Source: Runella zeae DSM 19591 (GTDB lineage Bacteria; Bacteroidota; Bacteroidia; Cytophagales; Spirosomataceae). Taken from it: a stretch of DNA of 40,994 bases. The position numbers were made by a program, and so were the translations under genes. Positions 34,607 to 40,994 of this stretch are shown here, one piece after another; the stretch's first letter is position 1; each line of letters starts with the position of its first letter. The notes below the pieces were generated by a model. It ran no database searches, was not told where the DNA came from, and was given only the letters and a program-made list of their open reading frames with translations. The stretch spans positions 1 through 40,994 of the forward strand of contig NZ_KE384040.1 in the NCBI RefSeq assembly GCF_000423565.1. The letters run 5' to 3'.

Positions 34607-35383
34607 CTATTTGGCTTGGGGATATTGGGATAAATCAGGACGGACAAAATCGGTAAAAATACTATCGGGAAGTTTGTCAAAAACCATGATGTCGGTTAGG
34701 TCACGGTCACCGCGCTCGCCAGAAAGATAGATTTTGCCGTGTTTTTTGTAGTCCGTCCAAGGGCGAATGAAATTAGGCTTTTCGGCATCATACTTGGCAA
34801 AATACGCCCATTGCCATACCATTGGGTTTGTTTTCTTTACCCAAACCTTGTATTTATTGTCGGGAGTATTGCCTACGCCTTTGAAAGTAAGTTGGAGAAG
34901 GTCTGCTTCTACGCCGTCTTGGGTTTTGTCTTCTCCCAGATACTTGAGTGTCACGCCCGAATCTTTAAGTTTGAAAGGCATCACTAGCCAGTAGCTATCA
35001 TTGATCCAAGCACCTTTGCCGCTACGCATATATTTAGTGATAGAGTCGGGGGCTGTTTGTTCTTTGCCATACTTAAAAACCCGCCCTTTGTCAGTGTTGA
35101 TATTGAGAAGGAGAGTTTGGTCATTGTTGACATTGTCGATTCGTACATTGCCCGTCCATTTGTCCCAGATAAGCTTGCGATTACCGAAAAAATTCCAAGC
35201 GATGTAGCGGGTTTTGTCCCAGTTTTTGCGTCCGCCCATGTTTTCCATGACTTGGTCGGCAATCTGAATCGCTTTGGCATCCGACCCGGCTTGGTCAAAA
35301 CCAGGTGCTGCTGGATTTTTTTGGGAAAAACAGGTTATACCTGCCATAAAACATAGAAGAAAAAATACAGAACGTGAGGTCAT
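34607..35383 (-). CDS. Secreted protein resembling the DUF6503 family
   Basis: The 258-residue product has a signal peptide (SVFFLLCFMAGITCFSQ) and a body that looks like the lipoprotein-localisation-like fold: IADQVMENMGGRKNWDKTRY, then FGNRKLIWDKWTGNVRID and WVKKTNPMVWQWAYFAKYDA. This recalls the DUF6503 proteins of Bacteroidota, from memory. No catalytic residues are evident. It is the first gene of a two-gene unit with the alcohol dehydrogenase and diverges from the universal stress protein gene. Confidence 0.75.
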   Translation of the reverse strand: MTSRSVFFLLCFMAGITCFSQKNPAAPGFDQAGSDAKAIQIADQVMENMGGRKNWDKTRYIAWNFFGNRKLIWDKWTGNVRIDNVNNDQTLLLNINTDKGRVFKYGKEQTAPDSITKYMRSGKGAWINDSYWLVMPFKLKDSGVTLKYLGEDKTQDGVEADLLQLTFKGVGNTPDNKYKVWVKKTNPMVWQWAYFAKYDAEKPNFIRPWTDYKKHGKIYLSGERGDRDLTDIMVFDKLPDSIFTDFVRPDLSQYPQAK

Positions 35384-35437
35384 TGGTATAGTTTTTTATG
35401 GAAAATTAACGCTTAACGCAAAGTTTACATACGTGAT

Positions 35438-35471
35438 TGACATTTATCACCAAGTTTACTGATTTTTATCA
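35438..35471. promoter_or_regulatory. Two CRP/FNR-like boxes between uspA and the ADH operon
   Basis: TTGACATTTATCAC (core TGA-N6-TCA at 35438-35449) and CTGATTTTTATCAT (core 35460-35471) both fit the TTGAT-N4-ATCAA pattern of CRP/FNR-type sites with one or two changes, and lie 22 bases apart. They sit 31-64 bases before the universal stress gene in a divergent region, a position that could control both directions. Confidence 0.45.
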
Positions 35472-35501
35472 TATCATTTCATCTTTTATCTATACAATTT
35501 T

Positions 35502-36365
35502 ATGGCATCCAACCAACCTCAAAAAACAATGAGAACGATTTTGGTTCCGACCGATTTCTCTGAAAATTCGCAAAAGGCTTTGGAATTAGCCCAAGAAATA
35601 GCCGAACGTTATGACGCAGGACTCTATTTGGTACATGCGTATCACCCCCCGGTGGTAGACCCCAATCTTCCTGCGGATGCATTGATGGTATTGACCGAAC
35701 AGACCGAGAAAATTGAAAGTGAAAAACTAGAATCGTGGGCGCAAGAATGCCGAGCCAATGGCTACGCTTGCAAAAGTAAATTGGTGTTTGGGAGTGCGGT
35801 AGAGGTGGTTTTGGATGAAATCAAGGCTGAAAAACCGCTTATGGTAGTAATGGGACGTACCGGAAAAGGCGGCTGGCTCGACAAAATCATGGGAAGTGTG
35901 GCGTCGGCAGTGGCCTCTAAGGCAACTTGTCCGGTGCTGGTATTGCCGCCACAAACTCAGGCCATTACTATCAAAAAAATGGTATATGCCACCGAGCTTG
36001 AAAGGCCCGAAGAAAATGCCTTAGGGTTTGCTTTCAACCTGGCCGAACATTTCAAGGCGGAGCTTGATTTGGTAAAAGTAAATGCACCTTTTGAGGTCAA
36101 TGTGTTTGACGATGAGCAATTTGTGAATGACATCAAAGGAGTGTTTGGCGAAAAAAAATACACACTTCATACCATCGACGATGAATCGGTAGTAGGAGGG
36201 TTGCAGAAATATGCGGATGAAAATCAAGCGGATTTGATTGTGATGTCGACGCGCAAACGCGATTGGCTATCGAGTATTGTCAATCCGAGTGTGTCTAAAA
36301 AAATGGTATTGGCCACACACATCCCCGTATTAATTTGTCATTTAGAAGAAGCTGTGCTAGCATAG
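35502..36365 (+). CDS. Universal stress protein, two Usp domains
   Basis: The 287-residue protein is a tandem UspA: domain 1 at about residues 10-150 (TILVPTDFSENSQKALELAQ) and domain 2 at about 155-285. Domain 1 keeps the ATP-binding pattern G-x2-G-x9-G-S (GRTGKGGWLDKIMGS); domain 2 has STRKRDWLSSIVNPSVSKKM instead and probably does not bind ATP. Start could be 35502 or the Met at 35529. These proteins aid survival under energy or oxygen stress. It is transcribed alone and ends at a terminator. Confidence 0.9.
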   Translation: MASNQPQKTMRTILVPTDFSENSQKALELAQEIAERYDAGLYLVHAYHPPVVDPNLPADALMVLTEQTEKIESEKLESWAQECRANGYACKSKLVFGSAVEVVLDEIKAEKPLMVVMGRTGKGGWLDKIMGSVASAVASKATCPVLVLPPQTQAITIKKMVYATELERPEENALGFAFNLAEHFKAELDLVKVNAPFEVNVFDDEQFVNDIKGVFGEKKYTLHTIDDESVVGGLQKYADENQADLIVMSTRKRDWLSSIVNPSVSKKMVLATHIPVLICHLEEAVLA

Positions 36366-36405
36366 CTTATTTATAAAAATCTTGCGAGAATGGGTTGTTT
36401 AGAGT

Positions 36406-36443
36406 ACACCTGAGTCTGGTTAGGCTCAGGTGTCTTTGTTTTT
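36406..36443 (+). terminator. Intrinsic terminator after the universal stress protein gene
   Basis: ACACCTGAG (36406-36414) pairs with CTCAGGTGT (36425-36433) around a 10-base loop, followed by CTTTGTTTTT. The downstream arm contains the TGA (read on minus) that ends the degraded sensor-module copy, so the two converging units overlap here. Confidence 0.8.
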
Positions 36444-36890
36444 GGACTTTATTTTTTCAATCCAAATCAGATAGATATTTTGGGAAGAGCATTTTTTTTG
36501 AGGCGTATTTACGTTATTAGCCGAAAGCTTAATCATAGGTATTTCTTCTTCTCTTTTGTGAGCGTAGATTTTTGAGATGTGGTCGATTTGGATTTTTGAC
36601 AAGTCTGTTTGAGTGATGCGCTATCCATCCACAAAAATGTCAATATCGTTTTTGTTATCTACTTCTAATTTTTTTTGTTCCCAAAGTTCTTTTTGGGTAT
36701 CTGTGATAGATTCAGAGTGGATGCTAGGCTGGCACATCATTGTTGAAAATGCCACAAACCCAAAAGTAAAATATCTCCAAGCATTACAAGAAGAAGGGCG
36801 ACGATTCATCATCTGAACTCTTTTTTTGAGCATCGATTGGTTGAAATGATTCGTAAATGCGAAGTGCGCGGGATTGGTGAGAGGTTTCGT
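36426..36890 (-). pseudogene. Third sensor-module copy, apparently decaying (no ATG start, amber codon inside)
   Basis: The region reads as an intact-looking module with defects. At 36890-36888 it has ACG where the second copy has its ATG, in otherwise matching context (TAAAGCC, then ATG or ACG, then AAACCTCTCA). It then gives FTNHFNQSMLKKRVQMMN, a membrane segment (WRYFTFGFVAFSTMMC) and a short acidic region up to IDIFVDG, followed by TAG at 36623-36621. The frame stays open for 64 more codons (RITQTDLSKIQIDHISKIYA and on) to a TGA at 36428-36426. It could still be translated from ATG at 36833 to the amber codon. Decay is the simplest reading; suppression is possible. Confidence 0.65.
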
Positions 36891-36898
36891 GGCTTTAG
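36805..36898 (-). repeat. Repeated segment around the start of the third module (copy 3)
   Basis: Matches 37704-37797 as described for copy 2; the start codon position is ACG instead of ATG. Confidence 0.8.
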
Positions 36899-37788
36899 TA
36901 AGTATGAATAAGAACAAATGATTGAGGCTTGTATAAATTTTTAGTATCATAGATTACAAAAGATACAAACTCTTTGATTTGATTGGGGAGTAGTTTGCTG
37001 ACATACTCATAAGAAACGGGAAAACCATTTTTTCTAAAAATAGCGCCTCTATTTTCTAATGCTTTTTTCAAAACTTCATTAGCAGGCGTATTAATTTTAT
37101 ACGTAGGTGTCCCCTCAATTCCTTCAAAGGGATTTTGAGTAAAGCTATTAGTTGACATGTAAAGCAACTTATCCCACGACATGCCGTGCTTTATTTTTAG
37201 CTCAGAAATTTCGTATTGCAAAATTCGGCTAGAGAAGACTTCCTTGGCACTTGCTTCATCTTCTTTCGCTATCTTTTCTAAAGTAGAGGAGGAAGGTTTG
37301 AGAGAAGATGAAAGCTGATTTGTATGAGGGTTGTACTTATAAAATTTAGATTTAAAAGGGAGTTTATGACTTTCATTGCCATGGGTATGTACATAATTGT
37401 AGCCTTTGCCAATTTGATAAGTTTCAATTTGTTTGATGAAGTTTTGAGAATTGTCTAAGACGTATTTTGAAACCTTAAAATCAATATCCTGCTTTTTCAA
37501 TGCTTGCTGAATAATGGCTAAATCACCCAAAGAAATTTTAGGCGTAATCACCCATTCAAGCTCGTTTTGGTTTTGATGCAAATACTTTGATTTTTCAGCC
37601 TCATCAATTGCAAGAGAAGGTTTGGAAAAAGAAAAAACTAAACCTATTGCCACTGCGAATAAGAGATATTGTAACGCTGTTTTCCAAGTAACGGCGTTTT
37701 TGTTCATCATCTGAATTCTATTGATAAGCATCGATTGGTTGAAATGATTCGTAAAAGCAAAGTGTTCGGGATTGATGAGAGGTTTCAT
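36895..37788 (-). CDS. Stand-alone membrane-anchored sensor module derived from the M56 protein
   Basis: The 297-residue protein begins with a short cytoplasmic segment (MKPLINPEHFAFTNHFNQSM, then LINRIQMMNK), has one membrane helix at about 37-54, and a periplasmic domain to the end. The first segment matches residues 265-282 of the upstream M56 protein, and the domain keeps its pattern (W.(V/I)T.K..L.DL..IQQ.L.K, then ending ILIF/VLIH-TY). It has no peptidase domain. The start lies 4 bases after the M56 stop, so both are translated from one transcript. Probably an extra ligand- or partner-binding module; function unknown. Confidence 0.75.
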   Translation of the reverse strand: MKPLINPEHFAFTNHFNQSMLINRIQMMNKNAVTWKTALQYLLFAVAIGLVFSFSKPSLAIDEAEKSKYLHQNQNELEWVITPKISLGDLAIIQQALKKQDIDFKVSKYVLDNSQNFIKQIETYQIGKGYNYVHTHGNESHKLPFKSKFYKYNPHTNQLSSSLKPSSSTLEKIAKEDEASAKEVFSSRILQYEISELKIKHGMSWDKLLYMSTNSFTQNPFEGIEGTPTYKINTPANEVLKKALENRGAIFRKNGFPVSYEYVSKLLPNQIKEFVSFVIYDTKNLYKPQSFVLIHTY

Positions 37789-37797
37789 GGCTTTAGT
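37704..37797 (-). repeat. Repeated segment around the start of the second module (copy 2)
   Basis: About 94 bases here match 36805-36898 with roughly 13 differences, covering the end of one gene, the AGCC spacer, the start codon and the first 28 or so codons of the next. The inner 45 bases also match 38753-38797 inside the M56 gene. This marks tandem duplication of the 3' part of the M56 gene. Confidence 0.8.
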
Positions 37798-39592
37798 GGT
37801 AAATAAAGATTAGAATATTGGCTTTCTTGTCTCTGAAGGCATCCTTGAAGCGGGCTAAGTAAAGATCTTGAACTGAGATTTTTTCAATCTCTTCAATGCT
37901 CGAAACCCTGCCATTCAAATACACTATGTTGCTACGGTACTCTTCTCCAATCCTGATATAATTGTCACTTGATAAATGGATGCTAGTAGAAGTTTTATTT
38001 TGAGCTCTCAAATACTCCAAAGATGCTTTGGAATAATCACGAGAACCTCTTCCTCCTACTTTTCTGTCTGTTTCGATAACAAGGTAGTCGAGGTGACGGG
38101 CGCGTAAATCCTCAAGAGATGCGCGGTAATCGTCCTCGGCCAGTTTTTTGAATTCGGGTAAAGAAGGCTCTAGCTCACTAATTCCCATTATGCCCTTTTT
38201 ATCAATCGTCGCAAAACCCGAAATGGATTGACAAGGTATGAACAACTCGGCGTCCCCAATGGCAGAGGAGGTACTTCCTGAGCCTTTTTTCAGACATATC
38301 ACTCCGATACGTTGGTTAAACAACCGTAGCGGATCAAGCTTAAATTCAGTAGTTTCAAATTCGAGTCCATATTTATTAAGCTCTTGCTGAATAGCATTTA
38401 GATCCGAAAGTTTTGATTTTGAAGTAACTAGCCAATAGACTGTGCTATCTCTATAAATCAAGTATTTAGTAGAGGTGACAGGTTGTGAAGTAGAAACAAA
38501 TTTGGGCTGAGTAGATATTGAATTAGAGTCTAAGTGGGTGATAGGAGCGGGGCTTTTCCATTCAAAATCTCGTAAATTTTCTTTGGGAATGGTGGTTGAG
38601 ACCTGAAAAACGGGTTGAAGTTCAGGCATTTTTTTTATTAGATTCGTTTTTACTATTTCCTGATAAGGTTTGGTGAAAGCCGCACACACCCAAATAGCTG
38701 AGATAAACAATCCATATTTTCCAAAGGCATTCCAAGCAGAATTACGCTTGTTCATCATCTGAATTCTTTTTTTGAGCATCGATTGGTTGAAATGATTGGT
38801 GATAGAAGGCGTTTCGTTGCCTAGTGTATTTCGTAAAAGATGGTACTGATAAGACTTTTTTTCGATGCCACTGTCAAGCACGGCGCGGTCGGTGATAAAT
38901 TCTAGGGTCTCTTGAACGAGTTTTTGATGCCACCAAGCAAAAGGATTAAACCAAAACACAATCTTCAAAAGCTCTGCCGAGAGCATATCGATACTGTGAC
39001 GTTGATGAGCATGTACGCATTCGTGGGTAAAAATCTGATTCCATTCATCTTCGGTATAAAGTTCAGGATTGAAAAAAATCCAGCTGAAAAAAGAAAAAGG
39101 AGAACTGATTTTAGGATTTTCGACCAATATAACGTCGTATTCTGTAGCACGTGTCGAACTCTGAATTTTGAGTTTCCATAATACGCCTATCTGTATCAGA
39201 AGTTTTATCAACAATCCTCCTACTACCAACGCATATCCAAGTATAAGCCAGTCCCAAAACGTATAATCAGTCTCTCGCGTAGAGAGTGAGACAGGCGCAC
39301 TAGAAGAGGGTGGGGAAGTGGAAGGCACCGAAGCGGAAAGAGGAACAGTAGCGACAGACGGAGGAGTGGCAGGCAATACCCTCGCAACGGCTTGAGCAGG
39401 CGCATCAGGTAGCCAATCAAAATCGGGTAAAGGTGCAATCGGCAACAACAGCGTAGCGGCAACATTGAGCCACAAAAGCCACCGATTCACTTGTAAAAAA
39501 GTTTCCTTCTTGACCAACCACGCATAAGCAGTGGTCAAAATCGCTAAAACCAAACTGGCTTTTAAGAGATAAAAAAACAGAGCGTACGGCAT
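37793..39592 (-). CDS. M56-family (BlaR1/MecR1-like) membrane metallopeptidase sensor
   Basis: The 599-residue protein has membrane helices at about 5-26, 33-53, 113-137 and 292-306, a Pro/Ser-rich linker at about 65-105, and the gluzincin zinc motif H190-E-C-V-H194 with downstream glutamate in ETLEFITDRAVL. Residues 310-599 form a periplasmic domain that is not penicillin-binding-protein-like. By analogy to BlaR1, a periplasmic signal activates the cytoplasmic-side protease, which inactivates the BlaI repressor encoded 33 bases upstream. The tail from residue 265 has been copied twice downstream. Confidence 0.9.
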   Translation of the reverse strand: MPYALFFYLLKASLVLAILTTAYAWLVKKETFLQVNRWLLWLNVAATLLLPIAPLPDFDWLPDAPAQAVARVLPATPPSVATVPLSASVPSTSPPSSSAPVSLSTRETDYTFWDWLILGYALVVGGLLIKLLIQIGVLWKLKIQSSTRATEYDVILVENPKISSPFSFFSWIFFNPELYTEDEWNQIFTHECVHAHQRHSIDMLSAELLKIVFWFNPFAWWHQKLVQETLEFITDRAVLDSGIEKKSYQYHLLRNTLGNETPSITNHFNQSMLKKRIQMMNKRNSAWNAFGKYGLFISAIWVCAAFTKPYQEIVKTNLIKKMPELQPVFQVSTTIPKENLRDFEWKSPAPITHLDSNSISTQPKFVSTSQPVTSTKYLIYRDSTVYWLVTSKSKLSDLNAIQQELNKYGLEFETTEFKLDPLRLFNQRIGVICLKKGSGSTSSAIGDAELFIPCQSISGFATIDKKGIMGISELEPSLPEFKKLAEDDYRASLEDLRARHLDYLVIETDRKVGGRGSRDYSKASLEYLRAQNKTSTSIHLSSDNYIRIGEEYRSNIVYLNGRVSSIEEIEKISVQDLYLARFKDAFRDKKANILIFIYH

Positions 39593-39625
39593 AGCAGTAG
39601 AGGTTTAGAAGTTTAGGTTTTGTGG

Positions 39626-39988
39626 CTAATTGCCTTTTTCAATCATTCGCAATATCTCTCGAAGCTCATCGGCACTTACTTTGTCATTTTTGGCAAAATA
39701 AGATACCATATTTTTGTAGGAATTATCAAAATATTCGTCTACCAACTTATTGATAACAAATTGATTCTGATAATTTTCCTTGCTTATAAGTGGAAAGTAT
39801 TTGTGGGTGTTTCCGTAAGTATTGTGACCTACGTAGCCTTTTTCTTCGAGGTTACGAATGATAGTCGATACGGTGTTGTAGTGCAAAGGTGGGTCAGTAA
39901 AAAACGGTAAAAGGTCTTTTACAAAAGCGCGTTCGGCTTTCCAAAGCGCCCGCATAATTTCTTCTTCTTTGTTCGTTAGTTTTTCCAT
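39626..39988 (-). CDS. BlaI/MecI/CopY-family repressor
   Basis: The 120-residue protein is a winged-helix repressor of the BlaI type: LTNKEEEIMRALWKAERAFV, then the recognition region HYNTVSTIIRNLEEKGYVGH, and a C-terminal dimerisation helix bundle. It should bind the palindrome over its own promoter and be cut by the M56 protein encoded next. The first gene of the unit blaI-M56-module-module. Confidence 0.94.
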   Translation of the reverse strand: MEKLTNKEEEIMRALWKAERAFVKDLLPFFTDPPLHYNTVSTIIRNLEEKGYVGHNTYGNTHKYFPLISKENYQNQFVINKLVDEYFDNSYKNMVSYFAKNDKVSADELREILRMIEKGN

Positions 39989-39992
39989 AGCT

Positions 39993-40023
39993 CAAATGTA
40001 TAACTATAAAAATAGTTTGCAAA
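39993..40023 (-). promoter_or_regulatory. Promoter of the BlaI/M56 operon
   Basis: On the minus strand TTTG (40023-40020) and TACATTTG (39999/40000-39993) are 19 bases apart, a full match to both Bacteroidota boxes. The -7 box ends four bases before the ATG at 39988, so the mRNA is predicted to be leaderless. Confidence 0.7.
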
Positions 40024-40037
40024 CTATTTTTATAGTT
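40002..40037. promoter_or_regulatory. 36-bp perfect palindrome, likely BlaI operator
   Basis: Half-site AACTATAAAAATAGTTTG followed by its exact reverse complement. Each half contains its own dyad, ACTAT-AAAA-ATAGT, so two BlaI-size sites flank a TTGCAA centre. It covers the -33 box and most of the spacer of the operon promoter, so bound repressor would block polymerase. BlaI/MecI sites are dyads of similar size. Confidence 0.75.
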
Positions 40038-40098
40038 TTTGTAAAAAAATAATTTAGCTTATTAATTTTCTGAGTGATTTGAAACCATTTAGGAGGAT

Positions 40099-40128
40099 TT
40101 TGGTTAAAATTGTATGTAAATACATTTA
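40099..40128 (+). promoter_or_regulatory. Candidate promoter for the dienelactone hydrolase gene
   Basis: TTTG (40099-40102) and TACATTTA (40121-40128) are 18 bases apart, near consensus. Transcription starting near 40132 would exclude the upstream ATG at 40110 and supports the start at 40152. Confidence 0.4.
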
Positions 40129-40151
40129 TATTCATCTTATCCCATTTTCCA

Positions 40152-40991
40152 ATGAAAAGACTGATTTTGTTAGGAGCGATGTTTGCATTGCAAGCATTCA
40201 TTCAGCGGCCTGTCGAGGCGCCGATTCCATTGTGCCAAACCTCCCATGACATGGCAACTTGGGCAGCCGATGCCAATTTTATGGCCATGCATGAGGCACC
40301 TGAAGCGTATCATTATGCAGGTAAAGGCGAAACCATTACCTTTCCGACGCCCGACGGTAAAACGGGTTCGGGCTTTTTGATTAAAGCTCCCAAAAAGTCG
40401 GACAAGTGGCTTTTTGTGTATCAAGAATGGTGGGGACTCAATGACCATATCAAGCACGAAGCCGAGACATACTACAATGATTTGGGCAATGTCAACGTAT
40501 TGGCACTGGACATGTACGATGGCCAAGTGGGTACTACTCCGCAGGAAGCCGGAAAAATCATGCAGTCAGTACCGAAGGAGCGTTTGACGTCTATCATGCA
40601 AGGAGCTTTGAATCATGTAGGTAAAAAAGCGAAAATTGCGAGTGTGGGCTGGTGTTTTGGCGGAATGTTGTCGTTGCAGTCAGCGTTGTTGGAAGGAAAA
40701 CAAGCGGTGGGCTGTGTCATGTATTATGGTCGTCCAGAGCAAGATGTAGAAAAACTCAAGACGTTGAACGTGGACGTATTGGGTATTTTTGGCAAACAAG
40801 ACAAAGCTCCTTCCCCCGAAATGGTAGAACAGTTTGAGCAAAATATGAAGGCTGCGGGCAAACAAGTAACCGTGAAAATGTACGATGCCGTACATGGTTT
40901 TGCCAATCCAAGCAATCCTAAGCACGACGCAACAGCGACGGCTGATGCTTACAAGCACTCAATTGAGTATTTGAAGAAGAAGTTTAGCTAA
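40152..40991 (+). CDS. Secreted dienelactone hydrolase family protein
   Basis: From the ATG at 40152 the product is 279 residues, with an N-terminal signal-like segment (MKRLILLGAMFALQAFIQRP). The alpha/beta-hydrolase triad is visible: nucleophile Cys in ASVGWCFGG, Asp in GIFGKQDKAPSP, His in YDAVHGFANP. The 293-residue frame from 40110 would hide the signal peptide behind 14 residues, so it is not preferred. Family members open dienelactones, but many Bacteroidota copies are general esterases. It diverges from blaI over the shared 163-base region holding the BlaI operator, though its own start is about 115 bases from it. Confidence 0.88.
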   Translation: MKRLILLGAMFALQAFIQRPVEAPIPLCQTSHDMATWAADANFMAMHEAPEAYHYAGKGETITFPTPDGKTGSGFLIKAPKKSDKWLFVYQEWWGLNDHIKHEAETYYNDLGNVNVLALDMYDGQVGTTPQEAGKIMQSVPKERLTSIMQGALNHVGKKAKIASVGWCFGGMLSLQSALLEGKQAVGCVMYYGRPEQDVEKLKTLNVDVLGIFGKQDKAPSPEMVEQFEQNMKAAGKQVTVKMYDAVHGFANPSNPKHDATATADAYKHSIEYLKKKFS

Positions 40992-40994
40992 AGT

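Noticed and set aside
36621-36950. 109-codon minus-strand frame taken as an independent gene
   Set aside because: Its first 20 codons are the out-of-frame end of the preceding module gene; the real homology begins at the ACG at 36890, so it is described as a decaying third copy.
1-40994. tRNA, rRNA, CRISPR arrays, complete insertion sequences, toxin-antitoxin pairs
   Set aside because: Looked for in intergenic regions by eye; none was seen. Small structured RNAs cannot be excluded without covariance searches.

Overview
The window looks like chromosome from a Bacteroidota bacterium, most likely Cytophagales (Spirosoma/Runella-like; the genus is a guess). The evidence is a SusC/SusD pair with a FecR anti-sigma factor and an ECF sigma factor, a VCBS/ASPIC-UnbV lipoprotein, a VF530-type small protein, a DUF3127 protein, the BlaI/M56 arrangement, and Bacteroidota-type promoter boxes (-33 TTTG, -7 TAnnTTTG) before several genes. 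I saw no rRNA, tRNA, CRISPR array, prophage or complete insertion sequence.

Layout. 1-93 may hold the tail of a plus-strand gene. 94-11667 (minus) is an outer-membrane uptake locus read as sigma factor, FecR, SusC (with an STN signalling domain), SusD, terminator, an unknown secreted protein and a VCBS lipoprotein. 11850-14094 (plus) is a retropepsin-like RimB protein, a RimK-type ATP-grasp ligase and a Nudix-fold regulator with a broken catalytic box. 14099-22000 is mostly minus-strand housekeeping: a membrane-anchored MutS-family ATPase, two small alpha/beta-barrel proteins, an enoyl-CoA hydratase, a PAP2-like membrane protein, sigma-54 (rpoN) and tyrS, with one thioesterase gene on plus. 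22260-27682 holds guaB and a probable trehalose locus (AraC regulator divergent from an MFS transporter and a cytoplasmic trehalase). 27940-36365 is mixed metabolism: DUF3127, a 39-residue membrane microprotein, hisB, a secreted M20 amidohydrolase, an EamA transporter, PPK2, VF530, a zinc alcohol dehydrogenase with a secreted partner, and a universal stress protein. 36426-39988 (minus) is a BlaI/M56 sensor locus whose C-terminal sensor module has been duplicated twice in tandem, the last copy apparently decaying. The window ends with a secreted dienelactone-hydrolase-like protein.

Most notable. (1) The BlaI/M56 locus has a perfect 36-bp palindrome over its own promoter, followed by tandem stand-alone copies of the M56 sensor tail; the third copy has ACG where the second has its ATG, and an amber codon inside a frame that stays open for 64 more codons. 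(2) A MITE-like element of about 182 bp with imperfect long inverted repeats lies in the predicted 5' leader of tyrS, and a half copy abuts the stop codon of the partial gene at the window edge. (3) A second nested inverted-repeat element fills the convergent gap after trehalase. (4) An unlisted 39-residue membrane protein has its own promoter and terminator. (5) Candidate operators, read by eye, lie before uspA, rpoN, the sigma factor, fecR and the trehalose genes.

All assignments are from reading the sequence; no database search was run.
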